Shown here: positions 14,401 to 27,410 of the stretch, one piece after another
How the letters are laid out: every line of letters begins with the position of its first letter
Position numbering within the stretch: the stretch's first letter is position 1
NCBI GenBank assembly: GCA_030685235.1
Contig: MU839118.1
Location: 1-64,000 of the forward strand
Direction: 5' to 3'
DNA from: Copromyces sp. CBS 386.78
Lineage: Eukaryota > Ascomycota > Sordariomycetes > Sordariales > Sordariaceae
Length of the DNA: 64,000 nt
Made by a program: the position numbers and the translations under genes
The notes under the pieces: generated by a model
Seen by the model: the letters and a program-made list of their open reading frames with translations, nothing else
What the model was told of the DNA's origin: nothing
Databases searched by the model: none

Positions 14401-17400
14401 TTCGCCAATTTTATAAGCGATTTTAAGGCTTATAATTCGAATTCCGACGATTCGGTTTTCTACGTATATAATAGCGAATTAATTTATTCTAAATATTTAA
14501 AAGAATTTAACTTAGTAAAAGTAAAATAAAGATATATAAAGGGTTGTAATTTAAAATTTAAATATATAAAGGATATAATCTTCGCTATCTCCCTACTAGA
14601 TATTACTTTTAGAAAGTACGCTTACTATAATATTATCTTCCTATCCCGAAATCGCCTATTTAAATACTTCGATTCTTACGAAAAACGAGAAATCGTTGCG
14701 GGCGCCTAGTTTACAGCAGAATCCGTCTATTTAATTACTACGTTAGATACCCTAATATAAAATGTAAAATTATAAGTCGATAAATTATTTAAAAAGGGAT
14801 TACTATCTAAATTTACCCACCTTCGAATTATAATTATATTAAAATTAGATTCGATTCCTATCGAAATTTATATAGACTTAAGGGCTAGAAAAATAATTAT
14901 CGGCCGTAAGTTTTTAAAAATGCTAAATTATACTATATTTATTAATTATATAATAAAAATTAAAAGTATTGGCGGTAAAACTACGAAGCCTACTAAATAA
15001 GTTATTTTTACCTTCTATTTACTTAGTAATAATTTAAAGGGCAACTTTACTTTATTAAAAATAATTATAACGGGCTGAGTAATTAATAATTTAGAATTAA
15101 ATCTATTTTTAGGCAATTCCTTCCTTTATTTATAATAAACTTATATTAATTATAAAATAACCGAAATTTACTTCCTTTAAAATAATTTTAATATATTTTT
15201 TAAAGTACGTAAATTACTTAATTATTATACCTAGAAAATTATTATTTAAAAGAAAGTTATTTTATAGTTAAGAGAAAAAGAATAGTACTAATTTATTATA
15301 TCGCTCTCCTTAAAAATTGAAACTTTTTTTTCGATTCATTTTATTCCGCAATTATTAGTACGGTAATTAACGTATCTTCCCCCCGTATTATATTAATAAA
15401 GAATATTATAAATAAAGAGTTAACTATTCCTTAAAAGTAAAAGGTTAGTAAGATTACGGAATATAATACGGACGGATATTTTACCGCCTCTTAAATTAGA
15501 ATTTACGAAATAATTATAGTTATATAAGTATTAAATACTTTAAAGGTTAATTTAACGCTAATAATCGATTAAATAATCGAAACTATCTACTATACCTACT
15601 CCGTCCTAACGAATATTAATTTTAATATCGATTTAATTAATTTCTTCCCTCCTAAAGTAATTAATATAACGACCGAAACCTCCGCCACTCTTAAGGATAT
15701 TATTTCCTCCCCGCTATTTACAACCGAACCCCCTCTTCCTAAATTCCCGGAAAAATATTCTACCTTTAGTATTTATATAAATGAAAAAGTATTTAAATTA
15801 ATTACCGAAGAAGGCGTATATATATTCGCTAGAAGTAAGCGAATTTTTAAGGTATTAATAAAGTTAATAAAGTGTTTCCCTAAATTATAGAAGGAAGGAG
15901 GATTAATAAATATACTAAAAGAAAATATAATAAAAGTATTGTTAGTAAATAATTAGTAAAACTATAGGGTCGTAGCCCGAATATATCCTGTAAGTAAAAA
16001 AGATTAAGTTATAATTAATGAAATTTTTAATATATTTTATAAATAGGGTAAAATAAATTAAATAAAGTATATAACGCTGTTCGCCTACCTAATATTTATT
16101 GTATAGAGGATAATTAAAACTAGTTTAAAAGGTAAACTAGTAATTAATTTATAAATTTTCAATAGTTTAATAATTTTAAATAATTACCCCCTCCCCTTCT
16201 AAAGCGAAATTATCGCCTTTATACGAAGAAAAATTATTATTATAATTATTAATATAATCTCTTTCTTTTACTAATTCGGCGTTTAATTCTAGTATTGAAA
16301 CTGCTTTACCTTAATAATTTATTGCGGCTTTAAATAATTAATAGTCGTCTAAATAGGTTTTAAAAATATTCCTACCTACGTTTAAAAATTTATAGACATT
16401 TTATTATATAAGTATAAAAACTATTATAAAGTATATATTAATAATATCGTTATTGCCTCTAATTTAATTAATAATTATTTTAAGTATTTAGATACGATTT
16501 TTTCCCTATTCGTCTTTAAAAATATTGTCCTATCCCTTAAGAAATTATATTTTAATTACCCTAATATCGAACTTTTAAGATTCTATATTAATAATTTCGG
16601 CCTCTCTACTACTAAAGAACGTATCGCGGCCTTTAAAAAATTTACCTTTCCTAATAACCTAAAGGTATTCGAATAATATATTAAAAATATTAAATTCTTA
16701 CGCTATTTAATCCCCTATTACGCTTAATTAATTAAACCCCTTTAGAATTATAAGGTTGCGCTCTTAGCCGAAGGATGGAAATTAAATAAAGTCGAAGTTA
16801 ATAAATTAGTTAAAAGAGCTGTATATTATATAAAAATATTCTATACTCTTACGGCTATAGAAAAAATAGTTTTTGAAGCCTTATAAAATACTATTTACTG
16901 GGACCCTACTATTTTATACCACTTCGACCCTAACCGCTAAATCTTCTTATAGGTCGACGGCTCCCTTAAATATAGCTTTGGCGTAATATTTTTCTATTTA
17001 AAGGATAGATATACCTAAATCCCGGGTACCCTTATTCCTTCCCCCTAAATTTTACTTATTATATTCCTTAATAAAGCCCTTATAAAGGCCGAAATAAAAT
17101 ACGGCCTATTGGAAATAAAAATCGCCTACCTAATTTAAGTAATAAAGAAATTTCGTACTCAATTATATTTATATAACCTTCTAATTATTATGTTAATTAA
17201 CTATTTGGCTACTAAAGGAATTATTAAATAAATATCCCTATATACTACTTCTATCAATTATACTAATAGGAAACTAATTAACGCCTCTATTTACCTTCCT
17301 AATTACAACTTTAAAATATACTATATCCCCAGTAAATTTAATTTCGTTCCTAATATATTTAACCGCTTAAAAGCTATTAAAAACGCCGGTAACCCGGACG

Positions 17401-19170
17401 GAATATCCGTACTAGACGACATTTAAGAAGACTCTATTTATTTCCTAAATAATATTTAATATACTTTCTCCGAAATATAAATAGATTTAAAATTATATAA
17501 AATGTATATAATCGTATATATTTCTAATAAGAAATTCACTAAAATTATAGAGTACTTAAAATAGTATAAAAAAGTCTCCGAAAATAATAATATCGTTTTC
17601 TCTAAAGCCGGCTATCCTTTCTTTATACGCAATAGCCTCATTTATAATTAATAACCTAATAATATTAAAAACCTTTACATCCTTTATAAATTTATAAAAG
17701 AAATATTAGAAGTAGCTTACGATAATAAATACTATTTCGGGCGTAACCGTATAATATACAACCTTTAAAGAATCTCCTTTCCGAATAAAATATATTTAGT
17801 TAAATAATATTTAAAATATTATCCTACCTATTAATTCAATTAAATAGACTACAATACCTTTATCGGTAATTACCAACTAATTTAACTTAAAGAAGCTTTA
17901 CTAATAAAAATCATTTCTATCGACTTTATTGTTAAATTACTAAGGGTATCCTCTAAAGATACCCTATAGTAAATACTAAACTACAATACCTTTAATTCCT
18001 TTATACCTATTACTAATAAAATTTTAAAACGTTTACTCCTTATTCCTAAATATTCTATATATATTATAATAGAATAAACTATTATTACTATTCGGATATT
18101 ATTCCTTACTAATTAGGGATTCCTTATTAGTATTATTTCTAATTGGAATAAGAAGTTCACTTTAGCCTTCTAAAAAGGAATATAGAAAATAATAAATATA
18201 AAATTATTTATAATTATTGTATATTACCCTCCTAGTAATAGAGTAATTGAAAAGAAGAATTAAATTATTGAAATCGCTATCTACTTTTATACCTTTACCT
18301 ATAATTTAGGTTATAATTAATTTAATAATCCTATTTTTATAATAGAATTTGAATAGTACTTTTATTAAAAGCCTTAAGGCGTCCCCTTATAAATATCTAT
18401 TTAATTATAAATTTATCGGTCCCTTCGATATTATAACCGGCTTTACCAATCTTACTTATTCCTTCGAAAATAACCCCGTAATTAGAGACTATATTCGTTA
18501 AAAAATATAATTAATAATAATATTTGCTATTACTAACGTAAAAATATAATATAATTCTACTTATAAGTAAATTAAATTTAAGATTGGCGATAAAATATTC
18601 TTAAAATTATATTATAATTATTATTTACTAAGTCGCCCTTTATAAAAGACTTTATAATAGCGTTCGGGTCCTTTTACTATCCTTTAGAAGGTTGGTCGGT
18701 TAGCGTATAAATTCGACCTTCTTTTAAAGATGAAAATCTATCCTATAATTTTTATCGCCTATCTATTTACAGTACTAAACGACGAAGATTTATTTAAACG
18801 TACGATCCCGCCTCCTAAACTAGTAGAAGACTCCTAGAGCGACTTTAAAAATAGCCCGCGGTACAAAGTAAATAAGATTACCGCTTACAAATAAGTTAAC
18901 GGCAACTTTTAATACTATATTAAATAGAAAGGTTATAAATATAAGGATAACGAGTAGAAAGATATAGAAGAGTTAAAGAATTTAAAGGAAGTATTAGAAG
19001 ACTATTAAAAGTACCGGCCGGACGAATATAAGGAGGGTACATTTTATATTCGTATTAATAATTAGCGCAAAGTCCACTTTATAGATAAAAAGGATCGTAG
19101 GAGGTTATAAAGACGAAAATGAGGCTATTCCTATTGAAGATAATAGTATTCCCTTTGTAGCGCTGGGACT

Positions 19171-19500
19171 TAATGCGGGAAGATTGTATTATATATATAA
19201 TTAATTTAATTAATTAATTAAATAAATAGGGTATAGCAGATATAATTGCCTACCTTACCTACTAGGTAACCGGCACTACCGTGCCCTCTAGGCTCGGCAA
19301 GTCCTAGGTCGCGCTAATCGCAAGGCTCCGTATAAAGCGGGCCCTCGCGATAAGATAAGGAATTCCTATAAAGGGATTCCTTCGAAGGCTAGCCTTCGGC
19401 TGCGCCTTTCTTCCTAAAACATCTTCTTTTCTTACTTCTCAATACTACGATTTGCACATATTGCATCGTGGTATTTGGAAGCACCTAGGCTACCCTATCA
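19171..19500 (+). repeat. 3' LTR of Gypsy-2
   Basis: Same 330-bp length as 11088-11417 and nearly identical in the GC-rich core. Here the first half carries more RIP-type changes (start TAATGCGGG instead of TGATGCGGG), while the last 60 bp are less mutated than in the 5' LTR. Confidence 0.9.
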
Positions 19501-20751
19501 AGGGGTTAATTTTTTTTTAATAAATAAGTTGGAATAAAATTCGTTAATTTATTGTCTATTAGCGAAGGATTTTAAATAGCTTATATCCGCGTATATATTA
19601 TATTTAATAAAATAGTCGCTAGGATTAAATATAATCTAAAATCGTAAATAAATTTAGGTTTAGAAGTCGAAATTTATATTAATATCGGGCCTTACGTTAA
19701 TTATTAATTTCTTAACGGGTAGTAATAATTATTTTAACGTACTCTCTAATATTATTTCTATTATCGAGGGCGCCTACCGTTTTCCGGCTAAGCTTACTAT
19801 TAAAGGGGATTAATAACCATACTAATTACTATCCTATTATTAACGTATATTACTTCGAAAAGTCTAATTGTAAACCTAATTTTTCTATATCGGGCAGCGG
19901 TATATTAATAGAACTTATTTCCATTAAAGAAACTTTAAGGGTAATAATAATATTAATAAATAATTAGAACGCTTTTTATCGTTACGAAATAGTAAATATC
20001 TTACCCTTTATCGACTTTGTTATAAATGTAGTTATCGTTAATATAATTTATATCCCTATCGTTAATTCTATTAATTACGTATTCCTCTATTTCCTCTATA
20101 TTTTTAATATAGGTTTAATAAGATTTAAACGTAAAAACTATTTTATTAATCGCCTACTTAACGTCGGCGTAATATCTTCTACTTCTACTAAGGGGGGCCG
20201 GTAATCGGCGATTTTTAAGAATTAAGAATTACCGCAATCGATTAACTAAGTTAGAATTACCGTACAAAATCGAATTAAGGTTATTATACAAAGTCGAATT
20301 AGAATTGCTATACGACGTTATATTAGAATTACTATATAGGGTATATATAGGCCTATTTACAATTTAGATTTAAATTTAATTTAAATATTAAAACTAATTA
20401 ATTTAATTAGAATACCCAGCTTAATTATAAATCGGATTAATATAATTATAATTCTAATTATTAGAATTTTATTTATTAAAGCTACCTCGTTAATTTATAT
20501 AGTTATTCTAACGTTAAGGTTAGATCTTTAATAAAATAGAGGCTAGTTTCTAATATTAAATTCTATACTTTAAAACGCTCTCTTTATTTTAAATATTTTC
20601 GAAGAAAGTGCTTAACGTTATATTTACCTTTAATTTATCTAATTTAGACTAGATTTCGCCGTTAAAAACCTTAAAAACGGTAATTATTTAGGCGTACTCT
20701 AGGAAATTGCAAATTTTAGCGTTTTTAATAATTATTTAAATAAATAAAGTA
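19501..20751 (-). mobile_element. Gypsy-3, middle part (degraded)
   Basis: AT-rich DNA between the right end of Gypsy-2 and the left end of the nested MITE. It is taken as the continuation of the minus-strand Gypsy-3, because both insertions have their own target duplications and so interrupt one older sequence. No domain can be read with confidence. Positions 20224-20345 hold about five imperfect tandem units of roughly 24 bp, each starting AGAATTAC or similar. Confidence 0.5.
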
Positions 20752-21381
20752 GAGAAAGTCTTTTCGGACTGTAGAGAAAGTCTTTTTGTACTGTAGTAAA
20801 AAAATAAAACTAGGTGTAACTTATCCAAGTGAAGGCTTACGTAAGTAAAAGTAGTATTGGAATTTTTCTTATTTTTTTCTCTATAATATAGCGCCTAGGA
20901 CTACATCACAACGTTACTCGGCAGAGAGTTAAGACTAAAGGGTAAAGATTTGAATAAGAGAAACTCTATCTATACGTAGTAAAAACTCTATCTATACGTA
21001 GTTCCACTTTTTTTTCCCATACATATCCCTAACCCTGCCGTCCCCTCCCCCGCCCCGCCCAATTCCTCTCGTACCACGCCCGCCAAACCCCCAAATTACA
21101 GCCCATTACACATTTTGACCCCTACACAGGCCACTTTTCGTATTACACTGCCCAACCCAATAATCCAGACCAAACTTAGCGATTTTCTAATACATATCGT
21201 CGTATCGCATCCTCCACCAAACCTCTCACATTATCACCCCCTATCTACGAAATCAATTTACTATATCGCACATTACGAAATATCCCTAAATAAATAAAGC
21301 GTTAACATTTGTTAACGGTAAGAAATAATTTGTTATTTTTTCCGTACATTTCCCTAATTAATCGTAACGTAAATAGCTAAT

Positions 21382-23304
21382 ATAGCGACCCAACCGACGG
21401 CTACGTACGACCGTAGTACTACGACCACGATTTCCGATAGTTTTATCGACCCCGCCCTCCTCGCTAGCGATACCCTAATTAAGCCTACCTCTACCCAGCC
21501 TATAGAGATCGATCTTAATCCCTTAGTAACCGAACTTACTTCTACCTAGCTAAATACCTATAAACCAAATACCTATAAAAATACCTATAATAGAGACGAC
21601 GGCGGCGATCCAAATGGCGATAGTATATACGACGAACAATACTCTATTTTTACCACTATATATAATACCCTCGATAAATTTACCGTAATAGTCAAATAAT
21701 AGGGTAAAGAAATAGGATACTAACCTATTAAGCATTATAATACTAATAAAATTCCAGACTTTAATTATACCAGAGTTAATTTTATCTATTCAACTAGGCT
21801 AATCTGTAAATTTAATATATATAATCGCAATATATCAATAAGTAAAAGGAGTTACCTTTAAAGAAGGACCGCTTACGTACGAAAGACTAATTTACGATAA
21901 TAGACCTTTAAAATTAAAGAAGGCTATAATTTCTATACCTATCCTCCTACTAAAACGTTATAGATCTATAATATTTTCAAAATTAAGTATAAAACTTTCG
22001 TCGTATAGTATTTGAACCGCCCTAATACTAGGAACCGCTAGATCGTAGAATTGTTACGCTAATAGTTCCCAAAACTTTATTTTACAATTAAATAGCTAAA
22101 GAACCTTCGATATACCTTCAAAAAGTAAGTTAATATAAGTTATAACCCCTTCCAACTTACAATAAAATTATTTATAGAAAAGGGGGTCTACTTTAAAATT
22201 AATTAGGAAGAGAAATTTTAAGAGAATAAACCGATTATTCTTTTTTAGAATAATCTATAGGGTAAAGAACTCTAGCGTTAATATTCTACTGTTCAATTAT
22301 ATAATAATACGTATAAAACCAATAATAAAGGCCTCGCCTTCTTTTAGATTATCGGTATAACTAGTATTAGGTATACTTTTAACTATAGTTTTAAATTCGT
22401 TCATAATAAGAAATAAAAAAGGTTTAATTAGCTAATAAATTAAATCGATATTCGTTGTCAAACTATCGGTGCTAATAAGCCGAAAATAACTATTACAAAT
22501 TACAATCCAACAATAAAGACAATTATTAAACGAGTCTATCCAAACGCTAATTCCTAACTTTATATCTTTTATATCAATAAAAACGTAATATTAAACATCA
22601 AACGCAAATAGGATAAACAAATCGCTACCTAAGTTACAAATATTTATACCGCTATAATATAAGCACAATTCCAATAAGAAATATCGGTATTAGTACGGCC
22701 AGCAGCCCAATCAACCCAGCCAACTCATCTACCCAATAATATAACAACTTTAAACGAGCTTAATAAAGAGGATCAACGTATTATTATACGTATAAATAAA
22801 CTAGCAAATAGTATTACTCAATTAAGTACTCTACTTAATACTATAGAGTACTTACGGTCTAATCTTTATAATCTCTAAAAATATATATACTATATTTATA
22901 TTATTAAAACTTTTAATACTGTATAAAAGAGGCTTAAAAGCTTCTTTAGGCAATAGACCGCAATTATCACGTATTTAAACGATATATATATCGCCATTAA
23001 AGAAGAGTAGGCTACCTACTATATTAACGAAAAGCTTAACTTTAACTATCGTACTACATCGCTAATTGAATTAACCAACCGAAATTTAAAGAATTTTATT
23101 ATTAACGGTAATAATCGTATCCCCCAACTCTCCACTCCTATACCCTCCCCTACTCCCCTCCCCTACCCAATACTTTCAGCTATATTACTTCCCCTACATT
23201 ATACAACATACTAATTATTATATTATAATAAGCAATAGCCCAATTATAAGAGCAATTACATAGAGCTTCCGCCTCCTCGATATAATAAAGCGCCGAATCG
23301 ATAA
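21382..23304 (+). pseudogene. MULE-family transposase, killed by G-to-A RIP changes
   Basis: One frame can be followed from about 21382 to 23304 without a frameshift; it is interrupted only by stops, mostly TAG or TAA where TGG would restore Trp. The start codon itself reads ATA. Landmarks typical of fungal MULE transposases are TFVV and NRPNTRNR (about 21985-22050), KGVYFKINW (about 22180), the DDE-domain start QLYNNTYKTNNKGLAFF (about 22294), TITNYNPTMKTIIKRVYPN (about 22490) and YIFYINKNVMLNIKRKWDK-like sequence (about 22561; CxFH in intact relatives). C-terminal YINEKLNFNYRTTSLIELTN (about 23020) is also typical. Family assignment rests on these motifs. It catalysed cut-and-paste transposition before mutation. 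Confidence 0.82.
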
Positions 23305-24360
23305 GTATAACGAAAAAGAGTTAAAACTTATATAATACTAATACCTCAATATAAGGTAATTAGGGGAGGCCCCGCACTAAGTATACTCGCGGGCGCTCGA
23401 ATTGATTATTAGATAATACTATATTACTCTAAATATTATAGTAACGGTTATAAATCCAGACCCTAATAAACTAAAGCCCTATACAGGCAAATTTAATAAG
23501 TAATTTAGTTTGCTATACTCATATATATTATACCCTAGCCTTATTACCCGGCCCAAATTATTAAAGTTAACCAAATAGGACTTTCACCCCCACTAATAGC
23601 TTATTAGAAATTTTACTAACGAGGATGAATATTTCAAATATTACGACTTTGACTGTATAGAGAGCCTTCGTAACCGCCTTCGAAACGCTACGCCATTTAC
23701 TATTAATCCTTACGCTCTCCGGTTAACTACGCTAATTAATATTTAAACTCCCCCTCCCTTAATTACGCTAATTCAATTATTACGACTTCGAGGAAGGCTT
23801 CGCCTTTAACCTACCCGCGGCCAACAGCCCAGGGCAGGCCAAAACCCTACAATCTCGATACAAATCGCCCCCTCTATCCAACGAAATATATTTAATTAGG
23901 AGGGCGTTAACTTTAAAGCAAAGGATAGAACCGACCGCCCAACCGCTATATAAATTAAACGAGGCCGCCTTCGTAGTAGTATACAAAGAGGTAGAAGAGG
24001 AGGAGGAGAGAGGGGTAGTAATACTACCAGGGGTAAAAGAGGAGGAGGAATAAGGGGAAGAGGAATAAAAGGAGGAAGTACGGCCGCTAACACTCCTACT
24101 AACACGCAAGGCACATAGCGTAGCATACGTATCGCTAGTATACAATAATAACTTTAGGAACCTTCTAGTAAGAGACTAAGCGATTATACAATAGATTTCT
24201 AATAGATTATTATTATATAAATTAATATAGATTGAATACAATTAATTAATCGCTCAATTAAACGATGTACGACCGTACGATATACGACCGTACCGTTAAC
24301 TACCCTATAAAGTATACTGTAAAATACCCTATAAAGTGCGATATGGGGGTGTACATCTGG
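23305..24360 (+). other. MULE B downstream coding-like region, function unknown
   Basis: After the transposase frame ends, a different plus-strand frame stays readable (about 23300-23750) with stops explained by TGG to TAG, for example DKYNEKELKL, PDPNKLKPYTGKFNK and ESLRNRLRNATPFTINPYAL. Further on (about 23960-24110) the sequence is purine-rich, and one frame gives an Arg/Gly-rich RGRRGGG...RGRGIKGG tract that resembles a nucleic-acid-binding tail. It may be a second exon of the transposase or a separate passenger gene. No family recognised. Confidence 0.45.
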
Positions 24361-24753
24361 GCTGGGCACTGCGGTCTGATATCACGCATAAAAGAATGGT
24401 AATACTCAGATTTCTAGGCGAAATTTTCGAAAGAATATATGTAACACCTATAGCCGCGCGAGGGTTAGGGATATGTATGGGAAAAAAAAGTGGAACCACG
24501 TACAGATAGAGTTTTCACCACGTACAGATAGAGTTTCTCTTGAATAAAATATTTTCCTTTTTAATATTTCGTTTTAGAAAGACGCTAGAGGCTAGATAAA
24601 AAATCCTTGTAAATGCTGTCTTATAGAGTAAAAAATACCAAAAATTCCAACCCCACTCCTATACCTCTTACTTTAAATTGGCAGAGTTATACAAATATGC
24701 CTTTTTATTAACAGTGTAAGAAGACTTTTTGTACAGTCCGAAAAGACTTTCTC

Positions 24754-26717
24754 ATAAAGTAATATCCTTCCTATTTACTATATTATATAGGGTAAATTTA
24801 GATTTACGAAAATAATTTATAGCGTTTAAATAATCGATTTTGAAGCGTTTTTTTAATTTATTACAAATAATTTTAATCCGTCCTATTAATAAGAACTTTC
24901 GGTTATCGTTAAAAAGGATATAAAAATACTAAATTAACGTTAGGTTTTATAAATATTAAGTCTAGACTTTTTAAATTTCCCTTTCGCTATACATCCTTTT
25001 AAAGGTAAGGAATTTGTTATAAAATATATAGACGTCGTAATATTTAATATCCCTTCCGTCGGTTATAACGCTTATTTTAAATAAATCGTTAAAAGAGGGG
25101 TCGAAATATTTAATATCAAATATTTGTAATAATATAAATAACGAATTAGCCGCTAATTACGCTAGTGCAAGAGGGGGATCCGTCCTATATTTAACGAAGG
25201 TTTAAACGATTAAATTTACTATATTTTAATTAGAAGCTACTTTTATTCTTTCGAAAGCGGCGGCTAATAAATTGGCCTACTTTTCGTTAATTAGTATAGT
25301 ATTTAAATTATTTTAATTTAAAGTAGTTAAACCTAGTAATTTAGGCGGATTAGGCATTAATCTTCTAGCTACCTCTAATTCTTCTTCTTCGTTAATAGTA
25401 AATTAAAAAAACTTAATTTAATTTTATTAATCTTAAATTAAATTCTATTAATTTTATATTAGGGAAAATATAAAGAAATTTTTTAGAACTATTATTAATT
25501 AATATTAATTTGCCGAAATTAATGGTAAATTTATAGAAGTTAATGCCTATCTTATTAATTCTAAGTCTAGTCCTAAAATTAAGTCGGAATTTAGAATTAA
25601 ATCCAGTTTAAGAATTTTATTCTAAAAGTTTTAAAATCGGTAGAAGAATTAACGGCCCTATACTAAATTTCGTTCTATTAATCTTTAAGGAGTATTAATA
25701 TTAAATTTAGTATTACCGTTAAATTTAATATTATTATTAAATATAAAATTAAAATTCTAAATTTAATTATAATTTGCGAAGGATTAATTTTAGAATAGGC
25801 GGAGCTTTATTTAATTTTTAATATTAATTACTCTAAGTCCGATTTAATTATTCTTAAATTTAAAGATATATAATACCTAATTTTTAAGTATAGATTTTCG
25901 CGTTATAAATTCCTTATTAGCTTATTCGGGGATATTAGGCAAAGGTTTATTAGTTAACCGAATTGGTAAATTTGTAAATTCGTCCGGGCTTAATAATTTA
26001 TAAATACGGGAAACGGGTTAAGAAAGTTTTAAAATAAAGGATTCTAATAAATTAATTAATTATATTAGTCGATTTAAAAGTTAATACCAATTTAAAGAAG
26101 TCGAAAGTTAATTCGTTAATAGAAGTTAGTTCAATTTTAATAATAAAAATCGATTTAATTAAAGGGGTTCGCCCAGGGGTATAATTAACAGGATTTCCCT
26201 AGTAAATTACGGGGGCGGGGTAATAGTAGTACTAGCGGTCTCTCTAATAGAAATCTAATTTATAAAAGTCTAATTTATAGAAATTTAATTTTTAAGGGCG
26301 TTAAGTAAATTCCGCTACTAAGCGAGGAAAATTATAAATAATTATTTTTTAATCGCTTAATTACTTAAATAAAATTCCTCCTTTAGGGAGTTGTCTATAA
26401 GGATTTTAAAGTCGAAATCTAGCTAATATTAGCGGGCTTTATTGAAATTATCTTTTATAATTTTAGTACTATATAGGTAGCCTACTAGATGAAAACGTAG
26501 TAATTAATAAGTATATTAATAGGGATTAACCGGTATTAGGGCGTTAAATCCGCTAATAATAAAATTTTTATTAACGTTAAATTTATTAATAATAAACGTG
26601 GATTTATAGAATTTAGTTAGGATAGGTATAAATTTATAAAATTTAATATTATAGTTTCTAAATTAATCGAAATCTTACAGGTTAAGTTTTAGAGGGTTAA
26701 CCTTCTACATTTATAAA
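24754..26717 (-). mobile_element. Gypsy-3, proximal part: Gag-like relic
   Basis: Continuation of the minus-strand Gypsy-3 on the far side of MITE A. Between about 26530 and 26180 the minus strand gives a readable frame with RIP stops (LLRFHLVGYLYSTKIIKDNF, FKILIDNSLKEEFYLSN), consistent with a Gag region by position but without a diagnostic motif. The part at 24800-25900 is AT-rich and unassigned. It ends where MITE D is inserted. Confidence 0.5.
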
Positions 26718-27130
26718 GAAAATGTCTTTTCGCACCGTTATAAATGTCTTCCGGCACCGTTATCAAAAATACCACTAAATATAACTTTACCAAACAAGAA
26801 GTTATCAGTATAAAAATAATATTAGAATTTTTATCATTTTCTACTCTATTTTATAATCTAGTTGCTATAAATATATTTATCTAAAGGAAAGACTCAATTC
26901 AAATATTCTAATTTTAAAGTAAATAAATAGTTTTTTCTTCTTTTATTATATACTAAGGGCTATAGAGGGCGCCTAAATACGCCCAACACATCATATTATA
27001 CAAGAAAAATAAATAAAAATTCCGATGTACTTTTTATATACTACGGCCTTAATTTGGCTGAGTTACCTCTAAAAGCCTTTTTTAATTACGGTGCCGGAAG
27101 ACATTTATGACGGTGCGAAAAGACATTCTC
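26718..27130. mobile_element. MITE D: complete 413-bp MULE-type MITE
   Basis: Starts GAAAATGTCTTTTCGCACCG and ends GACGGTGCGAAAAGACATTCTC read in pieces as the inverted repeat. It is flanked by the perfect 8-bp duplication TTTATAAA (26710-26717 and 27131-27138). Each terminus has the AATGTC...CACCGT motif twice, 22 bp apart. No coding capacity. Little RIP inside although it sits in RIP-mutated DNA, in keeping with its short length. Confidence 0.92.
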
Positions 27131-27410
27131 TTTATAAATAGAGCGTCGGATTAAATTTAGAGTAAGGTAGGGTAATAATAGACTTACATTTAATTAATTT
27201 ACGAATTTAATTTAAAAGTCGGCGTAGTAAAATTTAGTAGTTCAAATAGCTTAATACAAATATCGCCGTTAATAATCCTAGTCGTCAATTCGATAATATA
27301 TAGGCACTAGAATATAATGGGTACGGTATAAAGATATTAGTAAAGATAGTATAATGGATTAAAATAGCCTCCTCCTACTGTGTGGAGGCTAGAATCTAAC
27401 TAAATACAGG
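27131..27410. other. AT-rich remnant and boundary of the transposon island
   Basis: RIP-type composition continues to about 27360, then changes abruptly to normal GC. The boundary includes an inverted motif GCCTCC...GGAGGC at about 27369-27391. This could be the end of an older LTR element, but no partner LTR was found in the window. Confidence 0.4.

Larger units (their letters stand above)
11088..19500 (+). mobile_element. Gypsy-2: complete but RIP-dead chromodomain Gypsy element, 8.4 kb
   Basis: Two 330-bp LTRs (11088-11417 and 19171-19500) flank a plus-strand gag-pol. Putative 5-bp target duplications CGGGG and AGGGG match at 4 of 5 positions. Gag is at about 12180-14530 and has an Asn-, Tyr-, Cys- and Arg-rich tract at 14040-14360. 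Reverse transcriptase is at about 15880-16760 (catalytic box read as YINNIVIAS, Y-x-D-D with one Asp lost). RNase H follows at about 16880-17420, integrase at about 17600-18560, and a C-terminal chromodomain at about 18880-19040 (YIK-KGYKYKDNE-KDIEELK). RIP has introduced stops throughout, so it cannot encode a working polyprotein. Confidence 0.88.
20958..24539 (+). mobile_element. MULE B: Mutator-like DNA transposon, 3582 bp, inside MITE A
   Basis: It begins GAGAAACTCTATCTATACG and ends with the inverted match. Both ends carry the 22-bp-spaced double motif AAACTCTATCT and then a T-run plus CATACATATCCCTAACCCT. The 8-bp target duplication is TTGAATAA (20950-20957 and 24540-24547). The interior encodes a Mutator-type transposase relic (21382-23304). 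CA is common across the element but TG is rare, so nearly all changes are G to A on this strand: single-strand RIP. Confidence 0.9.
20752..24753. mobile_element. MITE A (about 412 bp) split by an inserted MULE
   Basis: Left end GAGAAAGTCTTTTCGGACTG and right end (its inverted copy) are flanked by the 8-bp duplication ATAAAGTA at 20744-20751 and 24754-24761. The left terminus holds the motif GAGAAAGTCTTTT twice, 22 bp apart. Removing the inserted element at 20958-24539 and one copy of its target duplication leaves about 412 bp. The two arms keep CA and TG, so this short element escaped most RIP. Confidence 0.88.

Noticed and set aside
23780..24145. Minus-strand frames of 121 and 76 codons
   Set aside because: Low-complexity Ser/Leu/Pro composition opposite a purine-rich tract of MULE B; explained by lost TG and therefore few stops on the other strand.
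20958..24539. hAT element, suggested by 8-bp target duplications
   Set aside because: The interior reads as a Mutator-type transposase (LYNNTYKTNNKG, FYINKNV) with no hAT dimerisation block; MULEs can also make 8-bp duplications.
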